This document shows positions 1 to 9,308 of a DNA stretch of 64,000 bases, one piece after another. Numbering within the stretch: position 1 is the first letter of the stretch; the number at the start of each line of letters is the position of its first letter. The notes beneath the pieces were generated by a model that was given only the letters and a program-made list of their open reading frames with translations, searched no databases and was not told where the DNA came from. The position numbers and the translations under genes were made by a program. This DNA comes from an uncultured Clostridia bacterium (GTDB lineage: Bacteria; Bacillota; Clostridia; Christensenellales; Aristaeellaceae), in the NCBI GenBank assembly GCA_937894675.1, contig CALCQO010000001.1, positions 1 to 64,000 on the forward strand. The letters run 5' to 3'.

Positions 1-20
1 CAGGAAACGGTCTTTACTAA

Positions 21-59
21 CTCACTGGTTGGTACAAAGACTGGGGGCAGACCAGTGAG
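21..59. promoter_or_regulatory. Inverted repeat upstream of the HTH regulator
   Basis: Nine-base arms CTCACTGGT (21-29) and ACCAGTGAG (51-59) are perfect complements separated by 21 bases. They lie about 40 bases before the regulator start. This could be the operator of that regulator or a leader hairpin; nothing else distinguishes the two. Confidence 0.35.
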
Positions 60-96
60 GTAAGATTAAGTCATGATGTTATGAGGTGACTTTATT

Positions 97-450
97 ATGT
101 CTATGATTGGGAAGCGTCTAACTGTGCTTCGCACAAGCGCAAACCTCTCACAAGCAAAGCTAGCCAAGCGCTTTGGAATACCGCAGTCCAACCTCAACCG
201 CTATGAGCATGAAAAGTCATCAGCACCGTATGATGTGCTGATCAAATATGCTGATTTTTTCGACGTTTCTCTCGATTACATCTTCGGACGGACAGACAAC
301 CCGCAAGGCAAGCTTTATGAATGCAAACCAAAACTAAGCCCACTTCAGGAAGACATGCGACAGTTCATTGAAATGTGCTTTGATCCTTCCTCCCCCATGA
401 ATGCACGCCTGAAACAGAAACTGTTAACGATGATGGAGGAGGATTTATGA
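97..450 (+). CDS. XRE/Cro-family HTH transcriptional regulator
   Basis: A 117-residue protein with an N-terminal helix-turn-helix of the Cro/C1 type: the segment LSQAKLAKRFGIPQSNLNRYE (about residues 18-38) has the family pattern, followed by the typical DYIFGRTD end of the domain (about 60-67). The C-terminal 50 residues are not recognisable. A GAGGTGA ribosome site precedes the ATG. It overlaps the KilA-N gene by four bases (ATGA), so the two are translationally coupled. It is probably the regulator of the mobile element whose recombinase lies two genes downstream, perhaps acting on the inverted repeat at 21-59. Family is clear; target is inferred. Confidence 0.9.
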   Translation: MSMIGKRLTVLRTSANLSQAKLAKRFGIPQSNLNRYEHEKSSAPYDVLIKYADFFDVSLDYIFGRTDNPQGKLYECKPKLSPLQEDMRQFIEMCFDPSSPMNARLKQKLLTMMEEDL

Positions 451-1307
451 ACAGAAAAACTTCAGTCATCTCAGTACAAGATACAGACATCACCATCATC
501 ACAGTTGACCAGAAGGACTACATCAGCCTGACCGATATGGCAAAAGCTCGCAGCGATGCCACCAGGGCAGCAGATGTCATCAAAAACTGGCTGCGCAACC
601 GCTCCACCCTCGAGTTCCTTGGCACTTGGGAGATGATGTATAACCCGGATTTCAAAGTGGTCGAATTTGACCACTTTAGACTTGGTGCCGGTTTGCCTAC
701 ATTTACGCTCAGCGCAAAAGAATGGATAGGAAAAACACAGGCCATTGGCATGTATGTGCAAGCGGGCAGGTATGGCGGCACCTATGCCCATAAGGATATC
801 GCCTTTGAGTTTGGTTCTGCCATCAGCCCAATTTTCAAACTGTATCTTCTGAAAGAGTATCAGCGCTTAAAGGACGAAGAGAACGACCGGCTGAAGCTGG
901 AATGGGATGCCAAGCGGTTTCTGTCCAAAAGCAACTACCTGATTCACACAGACGCAGTGAAGAACTATGTGCTACCACAGGGCAACTACACCAAGAACAC
1001 GGAGTGGCTTGCCTATGCGGATGAGGCAGACCTGCTGAATGTCGCCCTGTTTAACTGCACAGCCAAAGCCTGGCGTGATGCCAATCCAGAATTGGCAAAG
1101 AACAGTAACATCCGTGACTATGCTTCTATTCCAGAGTTGACAGTGTTATCCAACCTGGAAACACACAATGCTGAGCTCATCAAAGAAGGCGAAAGCAAAG
1201 CAGTACGCTTTGAAGCATTGCGGAAGATCGCCCAGTATCAACTGCGTGTGCTGCGTGAAGCAGAGAAGATCAACCTGTTGCCGGAAGGGGGTGGAAGCTC
1301 AACATGA
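447..1307 (+). CDS. KilA-N domain protein
   Basis: A 286-residue protein. Residues about 15-140 match the KilA-N fold: the opening ITIITVDQKDYISLTDMAK is typical, followed by the GTWE...FDHF...FTLSAKEWI part and GGTYAHKDIAFEFGSAISP, as in proteins annotated as KilA-N in bacteria and phages. The C-terminal half is helical and charged. KilA-N is a DNA-binding domain common in phages and mobile elements; the precise role is unknown. The gene overlaps its upstream regulator (ATGA) and the downstream recombinase (ATGATG), giving a three-gene operon. It is likely element cargo or an accessory DNA-binding factor. Confidence 0.85.
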   Translation: MNRKTSVISVQDTDITIITVDQKDYISLTDMAKARSDATRAADVIKNWLRNRSTLEFLGTWEMMYNPDFKVVEFDHFRLGAGLPTFTLSAKEWIGKTQAIGMYVQAGRYGGTYAHKDIAFEFGSAISPIFKLYLLKEYQRLKDEENDRLKLEWDAKRFLSKSNYLIHTDAVKNYVLPQGNYTKNTEWLAYADEADLLNVALFNCTAKAWRDANPELAKNSNIRDYASIPELTVLSNLETHNAELIKEGESKAVRFEALRKIAQYQLRVLREAEKINLLPEGGGSST

Positions 1308-2803
1308 TGAAAGCAGTCATCTATGCTCGCTATTCTTCTGATAGCCAGCGGGAAGAGTCCATTGAAGGACAACTACGGGAATGCCTTGCCTTTGCCGAAA
1401 AGAATAACATCACGGTGCTGCGACACTATATCGACCGGGCATACTCTGCCAAGACAGATAACCGCCCTGAGTTCCAGAACATGATTAAGGACAGCAGCAA
1501 GAAGCTGTTTGATGTGGTCATCGTCTGGAAGCTTGACCGCTTCGCCCGTAACCGGTATGACAGCGCACGGTACAAGACCATCCTCAAGAAGAATGGGGTC
1601 AAAGTGGTATCTGCTACTGAAGTGATTTCCGAAGGTGCAGAAGGTATCATTCTGGAATCTGTGCTGGAAGGCTATGCTGAGTACTACTCAGCAGACCTGT
1701 CTGAAAAGGTTATCCGTGGCATGACGGACAATGCCTTGAAATGCAAGTACAACGGTGGCACTCGCCCCTTGGGCTATATCGTGGATGACGAACAGCGCCT
1801 GCAAATTGACCCGCTGACAGCGCCCTTCATCCTGGAAGCGTACAAGCGCTATGATGAAGGCCAAACCATGACTGATATCCGTGATTGGCTGAATGAAAGC
1901 GGTGTCAGGAACAATCTTGGCCAAACCATGAAATATGGCAGTGTTGGGCATCTGCTGAAAAACAGAAGATACATTGGCGAGTTCAGTTACCGGGATGTGG
2001 TAGTGCCTGACGGCATCCCCGCCATCGTGCCCAAAGATTTGTTTGAGCGTGTACAGCAGAAGATAGAGAAAAATAAAAAAGCGCCTGCCCGCCACAAGGC
2101 AGATGATGACTACTTGCTGACCACCAAGTTGTTTTGCGGTTATTGCGGCCTGTACATGTGCGGTGAAAGCGGAACCAGCCGCACCATGAAGAAGCACTAT
2201 TATTACAAATGCGTTGGTGTGAAGAAGCGCAAGACCTGCAAGAAGAAGTCCGCTCGTAAACAATGGTTGGAAGACCTGGTAATGGATGCAACGATGAACA
2301 TGGTGATGGATGACAAGGTCGTAGAAGCAATCGTTTCCAGGGTGATGGACTTGCAGAATCAGGAGCCAAGGGACTTGCCTTTCTACGAGCAGCAGCTGAA
2401 AGAAGCCACAACGGGCATCCTGAACATCCTTAACGCTATCCAGCAAGGCATTTTAACCCCCTCCACCAAACAGCGCCTGGAAGAACTGGAAACCATCAAA
2501 GAGGAGATGGAAATAAAGATTGCAAGCGAGAAACTTCAAAAGCCCCGCCTCAGTGCTGAGCAAGTCAAGTTCTGGATACAACGCTACCGAGGATTGGATA
2601 CCTTAAAGCTGGAACACCGGAAGATGCTCATCGATACCTTCATCAATGCCATCTTCTTGTACGATGACAAGATCATCATCACCTTCAACTACAAGGACAG
2701 CGGAAAAACCATTGAATTAGCTGATATATCGGGTTCGGATATAGATTTGGACGGTGCACCAAGCAGAGAATCCTCAGCAATTGCTGAGGATTCTCTTTAT
2801 TGA
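1304..2803 (+). CDS. Large serine recombinase (site-specific integrase)
   Basis: A 499-residue large serine recombinase. The resolvase catalytic domain is at about residues 1-150, with the nucleophile serine in the YARYSSDSQ segment (Ser11 or Ser12) and the downstream VWKLDRFARNR motif. A recombinase domain follows at about 160-250, then a zinc beta-ribbon with CGYCG and later paired cysteines (about 275-320), then a coiled-coil stretch (about 355-425). Such enzymes integrate and excise phages, ICEs and Tn4451-type elements between short att sites. The gene usually lies next to one att site, so an element end is expected near 2800-2900. The C-terminal codons run through a perfect palindrome at 2765-2796. 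Confidence 0.95.
   Translation: MMKAVIYARYSSDSQREESIEGQLRECLAFAEKNNITVLRHYIDRAYSAKTDNRPEFQNMIKDSSKKLFDVVIVWKLDRFARNRYDSARYKTILKKNGVKVVSATEVISEGAEGIILESVLEGYAEYYSADLSEKVIRGMTDNALKCKYNGGTRPLGYIVDDEQRLQIDPLTAPFILEAYKRYDEGQTMTDIRDWLNESGVRNNLGQTMKYGSVGHLLKNRRYIGEFSYRDVVVPDGIPAIVPKDLFERVQQKIEKNKKAPARHKADDDYLLTTKLFCGYCGLYMCGESGTSRTMKKHYYYKCVGVKKRKTCKKKSARKQWLEDLVMDATMNMVMDDKVVEAIVSRVMDLQNQEPRDLPFYEQQLKEATTGILNILNAIQQGILTPSTKQRLEELETIKEEMEIKIASEKLQKPRLSAEQVKFWIQRYRGLDTLKLEHRKMLIDTFINAIFLYDDKIIITFNYKDSGKTIELADISGSDIDLDGAPSRESSAIAEDSLY
2765..2796 (+). terminator. Perfect 32-base palindrome at the recombinase 3' end
   Basis: Arms AGAGAATCCTCAGCAA and TTGCTGAGGATTCTCT are exact reverse complements with no spacer, and TTTATTG follows. 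It overlaps the last codons of the recombinase gene and stops seven bases before its end. It most likely acts as a terminator, though the perfect two-fold symmetry would also suit a protein-binding or recombination site. Confidence 0.6.
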
Positions 2804-2897
2804 GCAGATGTTTCGGTATGATGGTTTTCTGTGCGTGTGACAATGCCATAGAAAAAAAGGAGTAAGTAGTGCCTTAAAGCCCATGATTCCGCTGGAC

Positions 2898-4919
2898 TTA
2901 CGGGCGCTTTGAATACGTCACAAGCAGTTCTTCCTGCACCTTCCACATACTGAAATCTCGCGCGTTCTGACCAATCTCATAGATGAGCATGCGTTCCGGC
3001 CCTTCGTTGCTTTCCACAAGAAGATGATACAGGTAGCGCGGTGCTTGCGAATCCGCTGGTACATCAGAGTAGGCTTGTCCCAAGTCGCTATAGGGAAGCC
3101 CTGCGGCCTTGAAAATACTGGCTTGGAAATTACTGTCGGAAACTGGCGCGTTATTGGTGGTTAGGGCTGTACCTGCTTTCCCCTTAGGCTTAATAAATAA
3201 GCCGGATGTAATCGGTCCGCGAGGCGCCTGATGATCGTTCGCCCTGGCCCCATGATCGCCCGTAATGATGATGGTTGAGCTTTCATATAGCCCCAGTTCC
3301 TTCAACTGATCAAGATACTCAATAGCGATACGGAAACTGCCCTCGGCCTGGCCCATCACGGTACCCTGGTTTGCCGGAATGCGCTGCGCCTGTTCGTCGA
3401 TCGTGAAGGGGGCGTGCATGCCTTGCAGGTGGATAAAGGAAAAGCTTTTGTCATGCGGGCCGACGGTTAAACGGCGGCTGCGCAGCGTCTCGTAAAACAG
3501 GGCGTCATCCGTGATGTACGGGGCGGGATCAGTATCTTTGTTTAACACCTGAGTAAAACGGCCTGTGGAAGTCCAGAAGAATGGCTTGAAGGATATCGGC
3601 GCATATCTGTAGGCGGAAAGAAGCAAAAACTCCTTGATGGCCGCATCACCCTGTACACTCAGCTCCGCTATTGCCACATTGTCGGCGAGGCCCACCAAAT
3701 CGGCGGCGCTGTCGTAGGAGAAACGCGCCTCCGTATACATTTTAACCTCATACCCGTTCTTACGCAGGGTAGGCAGAAAAGTGGAATTTTTATAAGCATC
3801 CTGAAAGTACTCGCTGCGCGGGCTGTCGTACATGTGTACCTTCCCGGTCAGCATATAGCATACAGCCGGGAAAGTAGCGGTATACAGCGTTGTGTTGTTT
3901 GTGTATCTGGTAAAGCCGTCAAACTTGTCTATCAGCTGTGGCTGGCTGTTCAGCAGCGCATCTACATAGGTATTGTCCATTCGATCCAGAATAATCACAA
4001 TAATATTGTCTTCAGCAGCGACTTCATAGAGCCCGGCTGTTGACAGGTAATGCTCCGTGTCAGGCTGGTACTTATCTACATCCCCCTTGAGCGCAAGCAT
4101 GGACACCAGCTGCATCAAAACCAACAACATAGGAACAAAGCGAACGGAGAATGCCCAAACTTTGGGCCAGAAATAGTGGATGAGCAGAGGCAGCAGCGCA
4201 ATAAAGACCCACACAAGCAGATTGATGATGAAGTCTCTGGCGTGCTGGCTCCAGTCGATAAAATCTCCCGTGAGTTGCCCCAATGCGCTATTGAGGAAAT
4301 TGCCCTGAATGTAGCCGGCCAGCAGAACACCCAGCAGAATGGAGACCGCGGCATCAAAAAGCTTACCGCGCAGCAACATCATTGGCACGATGAGCAACAC
4401 AAGAACGATGGCAGCAAGAATCAGAATTCCGGCATAGATGTCTGACAAGCGGAAAGCGAAGACTTCCACATTGAGCGCGTACATTTCGTAGGGGCCAAAG
4501 ACAATAAAAGTAAAGGTCACACCAAGACTAATGCAAAAGGCAGTAAGCAAACGCTGCACATGTGTTCGGTTATCGTGCCAAAGGTTAGCCCACTTGCTTC
4601 TGGGCGTTAGTTGATAGCCTGCAAATTGGGAAGCGTAATTCGAAACTTTGTTTCCCCGGTTCTTCGTCCTGAGACGAATTCTCCACTCTGTCGTCCGAAC
4701 GCGTGCGTTCAGGAAAAACATCCGTATACGGCCGAGGAAGACGCCGATGGTGATACCCAGGGTGATGACAATGGCCGATACAATTTGGATGACATAGCTT
4801 GTTGTGGCCGGATCAATGTAGGCGTGAGCGGATAAAGGCAACATCAGGCAAACGCTGAAAAAGACAAAGATACCCAGAAGAAGTCTTCGGTTCATCATAT
4901 TTTTTGGCTCGCTTTCCAC
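2898..4919 (-). CDS. LtaS-like membrane sulfatase-family transferase, paralogue 2
   Basis: A protein of about 673 residues with an N-terminal hydrophobic segment ending AHAYIDPAT, further membrane helices to about residue 290, then an extracytoplasmic alkaline-phosphatase/sulfatase domain. Visible motifs are NIIVIILDRMDN at the domain start, TATFPAV, HLQGMHAPF and the metal-binding TGDHG. The layout resembles lipoteichoic acid synthases, which transfer phosphoglycerol from phosphatidylglycerol. It is a clear tandem paralogue of the upstream gene, with the same motif order. The start shown is a GTG overlapping the upstream stop by one base; ATGs at 4898 and 4895 are possible alternatives. Last gene of the leftward envelope cluster. 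Donor and acceptor are unknown. Confidence 0.85.
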   Translation of the reverse strand: MESEPKNMMNRRLLLGIFVFFSVCLMLPLSAHAYIDPATTSYVIQIVSAIVITLGITIGVFLGRIRMFFLNARVRTTEWRIRLRTKNRGNKVSNYASQFAGYQLTPRSKWANLWHDNRTHVQRLLTAFCISLGVTFTFIVFGPYEMYALNVEVFAFRLSDIYAGILILAAIVLVLLIVPMMLLRGKLFDAAVSILLGVLLAGYIQGNFLNSALGQLTGDFIDWSQHARDFIINLLVWVFIALLPLLIHYFWPKVWAFSVRFVPMLLVLMQLVSMLALKGDVDKYQPDTEHYLSTAGLYEVAAEDNIIVIILDRMDNTYVDALLNSQPQLIDKFDGFTRYTNNTTLYTATFPAVCYMLTGKVHMYDSPRSEYFQDAYKNSTFLPTLRKNGYEVKMYTEARFSYDSAADLVGLADNVAIAELSVQGDAAIKEFLLLSAYRYAPISFKPFFWTSTGRFTQVLNKDTDPAPYITDDALFYETLRSRRLTVGPHDKSFSFIHLQGMHAPFTIDEQAQRIPANQGTVMGQAEGSFRIAIEYLDQLKELGLYESSTIIITGDHGARANDHQAPRGPITSGLFIKPKGKAGTALTTNNAPVSDSNFQASIFKAAGLPYSDLGQAYSDVPADSQAPRYLYHLLVESNEGPERMLIYEIGQNARDFSMWKVQEELLVTYSKRP

Positions 4920-6925
4920 TATAACGACCGCCAGGTAGCAGACTGTCGCAGCGGCTTTTCTTCAATCAAGGACCAGTTGCCAAAGTCATTGGCATTCCCG
5001 TCAATCTCATAAATGAGCAGGCGATTCGGGCCGCCGCCCTCTCCCAGCAACCAGTGGTGAAGGTAGCGGATTGCCTTGGTGTCGGGCGGTACCTGGAAGA
5101 ATGTAAGTCCCAAACCCTCAGTGGATAATCCTGCCTCCTTGTAGATGGTGGCGCGGAAGTTATCGCTGGATGTAGGCGCCGCATTGCTGGCCAGGGGGGT
5201 GCCTGAACTACCCTTGGGTTTTATCAGCAAGCCGCCTGTAATGGCTTGCTGCGGAGGGATGATGTCGCCTTGCCGTTCCCCATGGTCGCCCATGATGATG
5301 ATGGTGGCATCATCGTACTTGCCCAGAGCCTTCAATTGGTCAAGATACTCATAGACAATGCGGAAACTGCCCTTAAGTTGCCCCATAAAGGTGCCAAGGT
5401 TCTCGGGCACTGGCTCCACATACTCATTAATGATGAAGGGGGCGTGCGGTCCGTCCAGATGAATCAGGCTGAAAGTTTTTTCGGATTGTCCGACGGACAG
5501 TCTTTCCTGGCGAAGCCGCTCGTAAAACAGACGGTTGTCAGGCGAGAAGGGACCGGGTTCCATGTGCGCATCGACAAGCTGAGAAAACTGGGCAGTGCTT
5601 GTCCATACAAAGGGCTTTAGGGCAAGCGGACCATAGCGAAAAGCAGAAAGTTTGAGGAATTGCTTCAGCGCAGACAGGGGACGGTAGCTGACACGCGCGT
5701 CGGCAATATTGTCCACAATCCCTTCCAGATCAGAAGCATAGTAATAAGAAGCGCGCGCCTCAGTATACAGATTGATGCGATAACCAGCGTCCCGCAGACC
5801 TGGCAGAAAGCTGCTGTTCTGGTACGCGTCCTTCAGGAACTCTGCTGCTGTCTCCTCCCAAAGATACTCCCTGCCGGTAAGAAAATTGGCAACCGCAGGA
5901 AAGGTTTGTGAATACAAGGTGGTATTGTTTGTGAATCTTGTAAAGCCATCCAGCTTATCCAGAAAGTGAGGATCATCGGCCATCAGCTCGTCCATATACC
6001 TATTATCAAGGCGATCCAGGATAATGACGATTATGTTATCCTCTTTGGCCACCTCATACAAGCCTTCCGTGGACAGCAATCTGGTCGTGCTTGGCTGCTG
6101 GTTTAGCGCAAGGCCTGACAAAGAAACCATGGGAATTAACTGAATCACAACCATGATGATGGGCAGGAAGCGCACGAACCCTGTCCACAGTGTTTTCGAC
6201 AAGGAGTGCAGTAAAAAAGGAACAGCCAGGATTGCTCCCCAGATGACTGTATTGATGACAAAGGCTGTACCTAGCTGATGCCAGCCAATCAGGTCGCCGG
6301 TTAGTTGGCCGAGGGATCTGTTGAGAAAATTTCCCTGGATGTAGCCTGCCAGCAGAAAGCCCATCATAAGGGACAGCATTGCATCAAAGACCTTTCCCCG
6401 AGTAACTGTCAGAAACGCAGTCATCAGCAGAAAGAGGCCTGCTGCGGCAAGCAGAAGAGAGCCAAAGACACCGATAAACGCAATGGTGAAGGAATCTACA
6501 TTGAGCGCGTACAGCTCGAAGGGTCCAAAGACAAGAAATGTAAAACTGACCGCAAGACTCATGCCGGCGGCCAAAGCAAGGCGTTGAAGAAAACTGCGCG
6601 AATCTCGCTTCCCAAGGGCTTTCCTGCTCTGCTGGGCCGATGGTAATGCTGCAAGGTATTGCTCGTACAATGGCGAGGGCTTTACCTGTTTTTTTGCCAT
6701 CAGTTTGATGCGCATGCTGGTTAGTTTGACCCTCGCGTTGAGGAGAAACATCCGGATGCGGCCAAAGAACACGCCGATAGTAATGCCTAACGTAATAACG
6801 ATGGCGGATACAATCTGAATGACATAGGTGGTTGTCGCCGGATCAATATAGGCATGAGCGTTCAGGGGCAGTGCCAGATACACAAGCACCAGAGCGGCGG
6901 ATGCCAAAGAATGTCTTCGCCGCAT
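4919..6925 (-). CDS. LtaS-like membrane sulfatase-family transferase, paralogue 1
   Basis: A 668-residue protein with a signal-like N-terminus (to about residue 25), a conserved hydrophobic block AYIDPATTTYVIQ (25-37), several membrane helices up to about 270, and a sulfatase-type catalytic domain at about 297-600. Motifs are LDRLDN (303-308), TFPAV (341-345, containing the likely nucleophile Thr), HAPF (494-497) and DHG (547-549, metal ligands). The ATG overlaps the stop of the YidC-TagF gene in TGATG, so it is translationally coupled. By analogy with LtaS it should act outside the membrane, moving a phospho-group from a lipid donor to a surface polymer. A phosphoethanolamine-transferase-like or phosphodiesterase role cannot be excluded. 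Confidence 0.87.
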   Translation of the reverse strand: MRRRHSLASAALVLVYLALPLNAHAYIDPATTTYVIQIVSAIVITLGITIGVFFGRIRMFLLNARVKLTSMRIKLMAKKQVKPSPLYEQYLAALPSAQQSRKALGKRDSRSFLQRLALAAGMSLAVSFTFLVFGPFELYALNVDSFTIAFIGVFGSLLLAAAGLFLLMTAFLTVTRGKVFDAMLSLMMGFLLAGYIQGNFLNRSLGQLTGDLIGWHQLGTAFVINTVIWGAILAVPFLLHSLSKTLWTGFVRFLPIIMVVIQLIPMVSLSGLALNQQPSTTRLLSTEGLYEVAKEDNIIVIILDRLDNRYMDELMADDPHFLDKLDGFTRFTNNTTLYSQTFPAVANFLTGREYLWEETAAEFLKDAYQNSSFLPGLRDAGYRINLYTEARASYYYASDLEGIVDNIADARVSYRPLSALKQFLKLSAFRYGPLALKPFVWTSTAQFSQLVDAHMEPGPFSPDNRLFYERLRQERLSVGQSEKTFSLIHLDGPHAPFIINEYVEPVPENLGTFMGQLKGSFRIVYEYLDQLKALGKYDDATIIIMGDHGERQGDIIPPQQAITGGLLIKPKGSSGTPLASNAAPTSSDNFRATIYKEAGLSTEGLGLTFFQVPPDTKAIRYLHHWLLGEGGGPNRLLIYEIDGNANDFGNWSLIEEKPLRQSATWRSL

Positions 6926-9210
6926 CAGTGAGACCTGCTTTCGCCGATGGCCTGCTCTATTTCGCCCATGATGCCAAGCAGTATCTCGCCCTTTGTCGCT
7001 TGATGATCGCTTTGCTCAGGAAGGGGCTGACTCAGCACAAACTGGATAGCATCCTCATTCTGGCGGCCTTGCAGATAGGTAATCATACGCGCGTCCAGCG
7101 TGTTGAGCATGCTTGCCTCCTGGGGCGCTGCCTGGCTGCCCTGCTCGGCTGCGCTGGCCTTTGCCGCGGCAATCTCAGCCAGCCTTGAGATAATGTACTC
7201 CCCGCCTCCTCTTGCCCCATTCCCCACATCGTAGATGTATTCATTCAATACCTGATTGATGCGGTCGGCGTACCATGATTGCTTGTCGAAAAGTTCTTGT
7301 ATGACGGAGGGCAGCGTATCCAGTTTATCAACATCAATGGACTTGCCGATCATATCCCGCAGAGAAATCTCCAGCGGTACCGCTTCAATCTGCGTATACT
7401 CAGGATTCATAACCTTCATGGGGGTGTTGATAAACAGCGATGGTTTCTTGGTAGCATAGGAAAACTCATTGGCAATGGAAGACCAGTCGGTGATAACCAA
7501 GTCCGCCGTATAGACAGTCTCATTGGATGAGAAGTCGGTTTGCAGCAGGAAAAGATCTTCTGACTCCCCGGCGAAATCGGCACGTATCTTGCGGATTTTG
7601 TCCGGAAAACGTTTTACAAATTCCGGATGGGGCCGGACAATCACGCGGTGCCCCAGGCTGAGCAGAGGCTTGACGGTAGCATCAAGGCAGTACTCCAGGA
7701 TATTGTCCTTTTGCCAGGAGGGCGCGATAAGGATAACCTTGGGATCATTGTGTATGGAAGGCAGCAGCTTTGCGTTGCTCAGCATCTCATCCAGCAGAGG
7801 ATAACCGGTTTTTACCAGGCGCTTGGCGGGAAGCTTGTAAAGCGCTTCAAGCTGCCGCACTTCCGTCACATGGTTGGGTCCGTAGCAAAAGATCGTATTG
7901 TAATGATCCAGAGCACCCTTCTTCAGGGTCATATGAAAGCTGGTGATAGCATGTTCCAGATACACATATTCGATGTCTTTGCGCACCAGGGAGCGCTTGA
8001 GGTGGTACTTGTCCAACTCGGGTGTGGTCATTACAACCATATCGGCATCCATGAGCATCATGAACTGGATAAGGGCAACAGGGCCGATATAGTACTTTTG
8101 AATGCGTTCATTCTTATTCTCAAAAATTCGATCGTGGAAATCGCTGGTCACATAGTGCACAGTAATGTCAGAATGATTCAGCACATACTCCACAAAGCCG
8201 CCCAGGTACTTGTAAAAGCCGCTGCCTTCGGAGTAAAAAACCAGCTGCTTATCCTTTTGGCTGGCAAAACGCTTCTTGTCCTCCCGTTGCTTTTTTCGTT
8301 TGGCTGCATTCAGGGCTCTTTCTTTTCGGCGTTCTTCTTTTGTGGGCTTGGCTTGCTTGCTGGCGGCAATCTGCTCCATATAAGGCTTCGGATCGTATAT
8401 CAGATTACATAGGTACAGCACCGGAATCGACAACAGATTGCCAACAATCCAGTACAATCCTATGCCGCTGGGCAGAATGTAAGCAAAGAAGGCAGAGAAG
8501 GCAACCAGAAACAGGGTCATCCCCCATCGGCCAACCGCTCCCTGAGCCTGCTGAAGAATGTTGTGCTTGTTCTGATACATGGCCAGGGCCAGTGCGCTCA
8601 AGCCGGAAAGGATGGGGTACAGGATGGTGATGGAACGAAGGCTGGGCACAACAGCAAGGTTCGTACCCAGGAAAAATGTATCCATCTCCCGTAATACATC
8701 AAGGCCGGCAAAGCCCTGAAAGATGTCCGCATTCTGCTGTGCAAGCTCCAGTACCTTCAGCTGGGCACCGCTTCCCATGCTCTCAAGCGTCACACCCAGG
8801 TAAGTGGCTGCTTGCTGCAAATACTGGTTGATTAGTTCCGGGCTAAAGTGCTGCAAGTGCTGCAATGGGTTGTAGATAACATTAATAAGGCCGAGAATGA
8901 TGGGCACCTGCAGAAGGAGCGGCAGGATGCCGCTGATGCTGCTGTAACCTTCCTGCTTATACAGCGCCTTCTGCTCCTCCACAATCAGCACGTTATTGCC
9001 AAGGTTGCGCTGGCGAATCTCGTCAATCAGAGGCCGTATCTTAACCATGATTATGGAATTCTTCTGAGAGTACAGGGAAAGTGGAAACATCAGGAGCTTT
9101 GCAAAAAAAGTAAACAGGATAATGGAAATGCCATAGTCTCCTGCCAACTTATAGCAGGCGTACATCAGGTAACCCAGGGGAACACCAAACAGCATGTTGA
9201 TAATACTCAT
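6925..9210 (-). CDS. YidC/Oxa1 insertase fused to TagF-like CDP-polyol phosphotransferase
   Basis: A 761-residue fusion. Residues 1-275 are a YidC/Oxa1 insertase core, with the GDYGISIILFTFFAKLLMFPL segment (24-44), ISGILPLLLQVPI (92-104) and the final GIGLYWIVGNLLSI (249-262). A very basic linker (about 276-320, rich in K and R) follows. Residues 322-680 resemble CDP-glycerol glycerophosphotransferases (TagB/TagF), including YLEHAITSFHM (417-427), RPHPE (526-530) and ITDWSS (573-578). A low-complexity Ala/Gln tail ends the protein. The ATG at 9210 is preceded by AAAGGAAATC; a TTG at 9258 is open in frame but lacks a good site. The insertase may be a scaffold or a dedicated membrane anchor for the transferase. 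Confidence 0.88.
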   Translation of the reverse strand: MSIINMLFGVPLGYLMYACYKLAGDYGISIILFTFFAKLLMFPLSLYSQKNSIIMVKIRPLIDEIRQRNLGNNVLIVEEQKALYKQEGYSSISGILPLLLQVPIILGLINVIYNPLQHLQHFSPELINQYLQQAATYLGVTLESMGSGAQLKVLELAQQNADIFQGFAGLDVLREMDTFFLGTNLAVVPSLRSITILYPILSGLSALALAMYQNKHNILQQAQGAVGRWGMTLFLVAFSAFFAYILPSGIGLYWIVGNLLSIPVLYLCNLIYDPKPYMEQIAASKQAKPTKEERRKERALNAAKRKKQREDKKRFASQKDKQLVFYSEGSGFYKYLGGFVEYVLNHSDITVHYVTSDFHDRIFENKNERIQKYYIGPVALIQFMMLMDADMVVMTTPELDKYHLKRSLVRKDIEYVYLEHAITSFHMTLKKGALDHYNTIFCYGPNHVTEVRQLEALYKLPAKRLVKTGYPLLDEMLSNAKLLPSIHNDPKVILIAPSWQKDNILEYCLDATVKPLLSLGHRVIVRPHPEFVKRFPDKIRKIRADFAGESEDLFLLQTDFSSNETVYTADLVITDWSSIANEFSYATKKPSLFINTPMKVMNPEYTQIEAVPLEISLRDMIGKSIDVDKLDTLPSVIQELFDKQSWYADRINQVLNEYIYDVGNGARGGGEYIISRLAEIAAAKASAAEQGSQAAPQEASMLNTLDARMITYLQGRQNEDAIQFVLSQPLPEQSDHQATKGEILLGIMGEIEQAIGESRSH

Positions 9211-9308
9211 TATCGATTTCCTTTGGTTGAATTTATCGTATTCGCAGTTGTCTGACAATAAACAGGCAAAAGCGATTACCAGTGCGTAACTGTGTAATCA
9301 CTTTCGAA

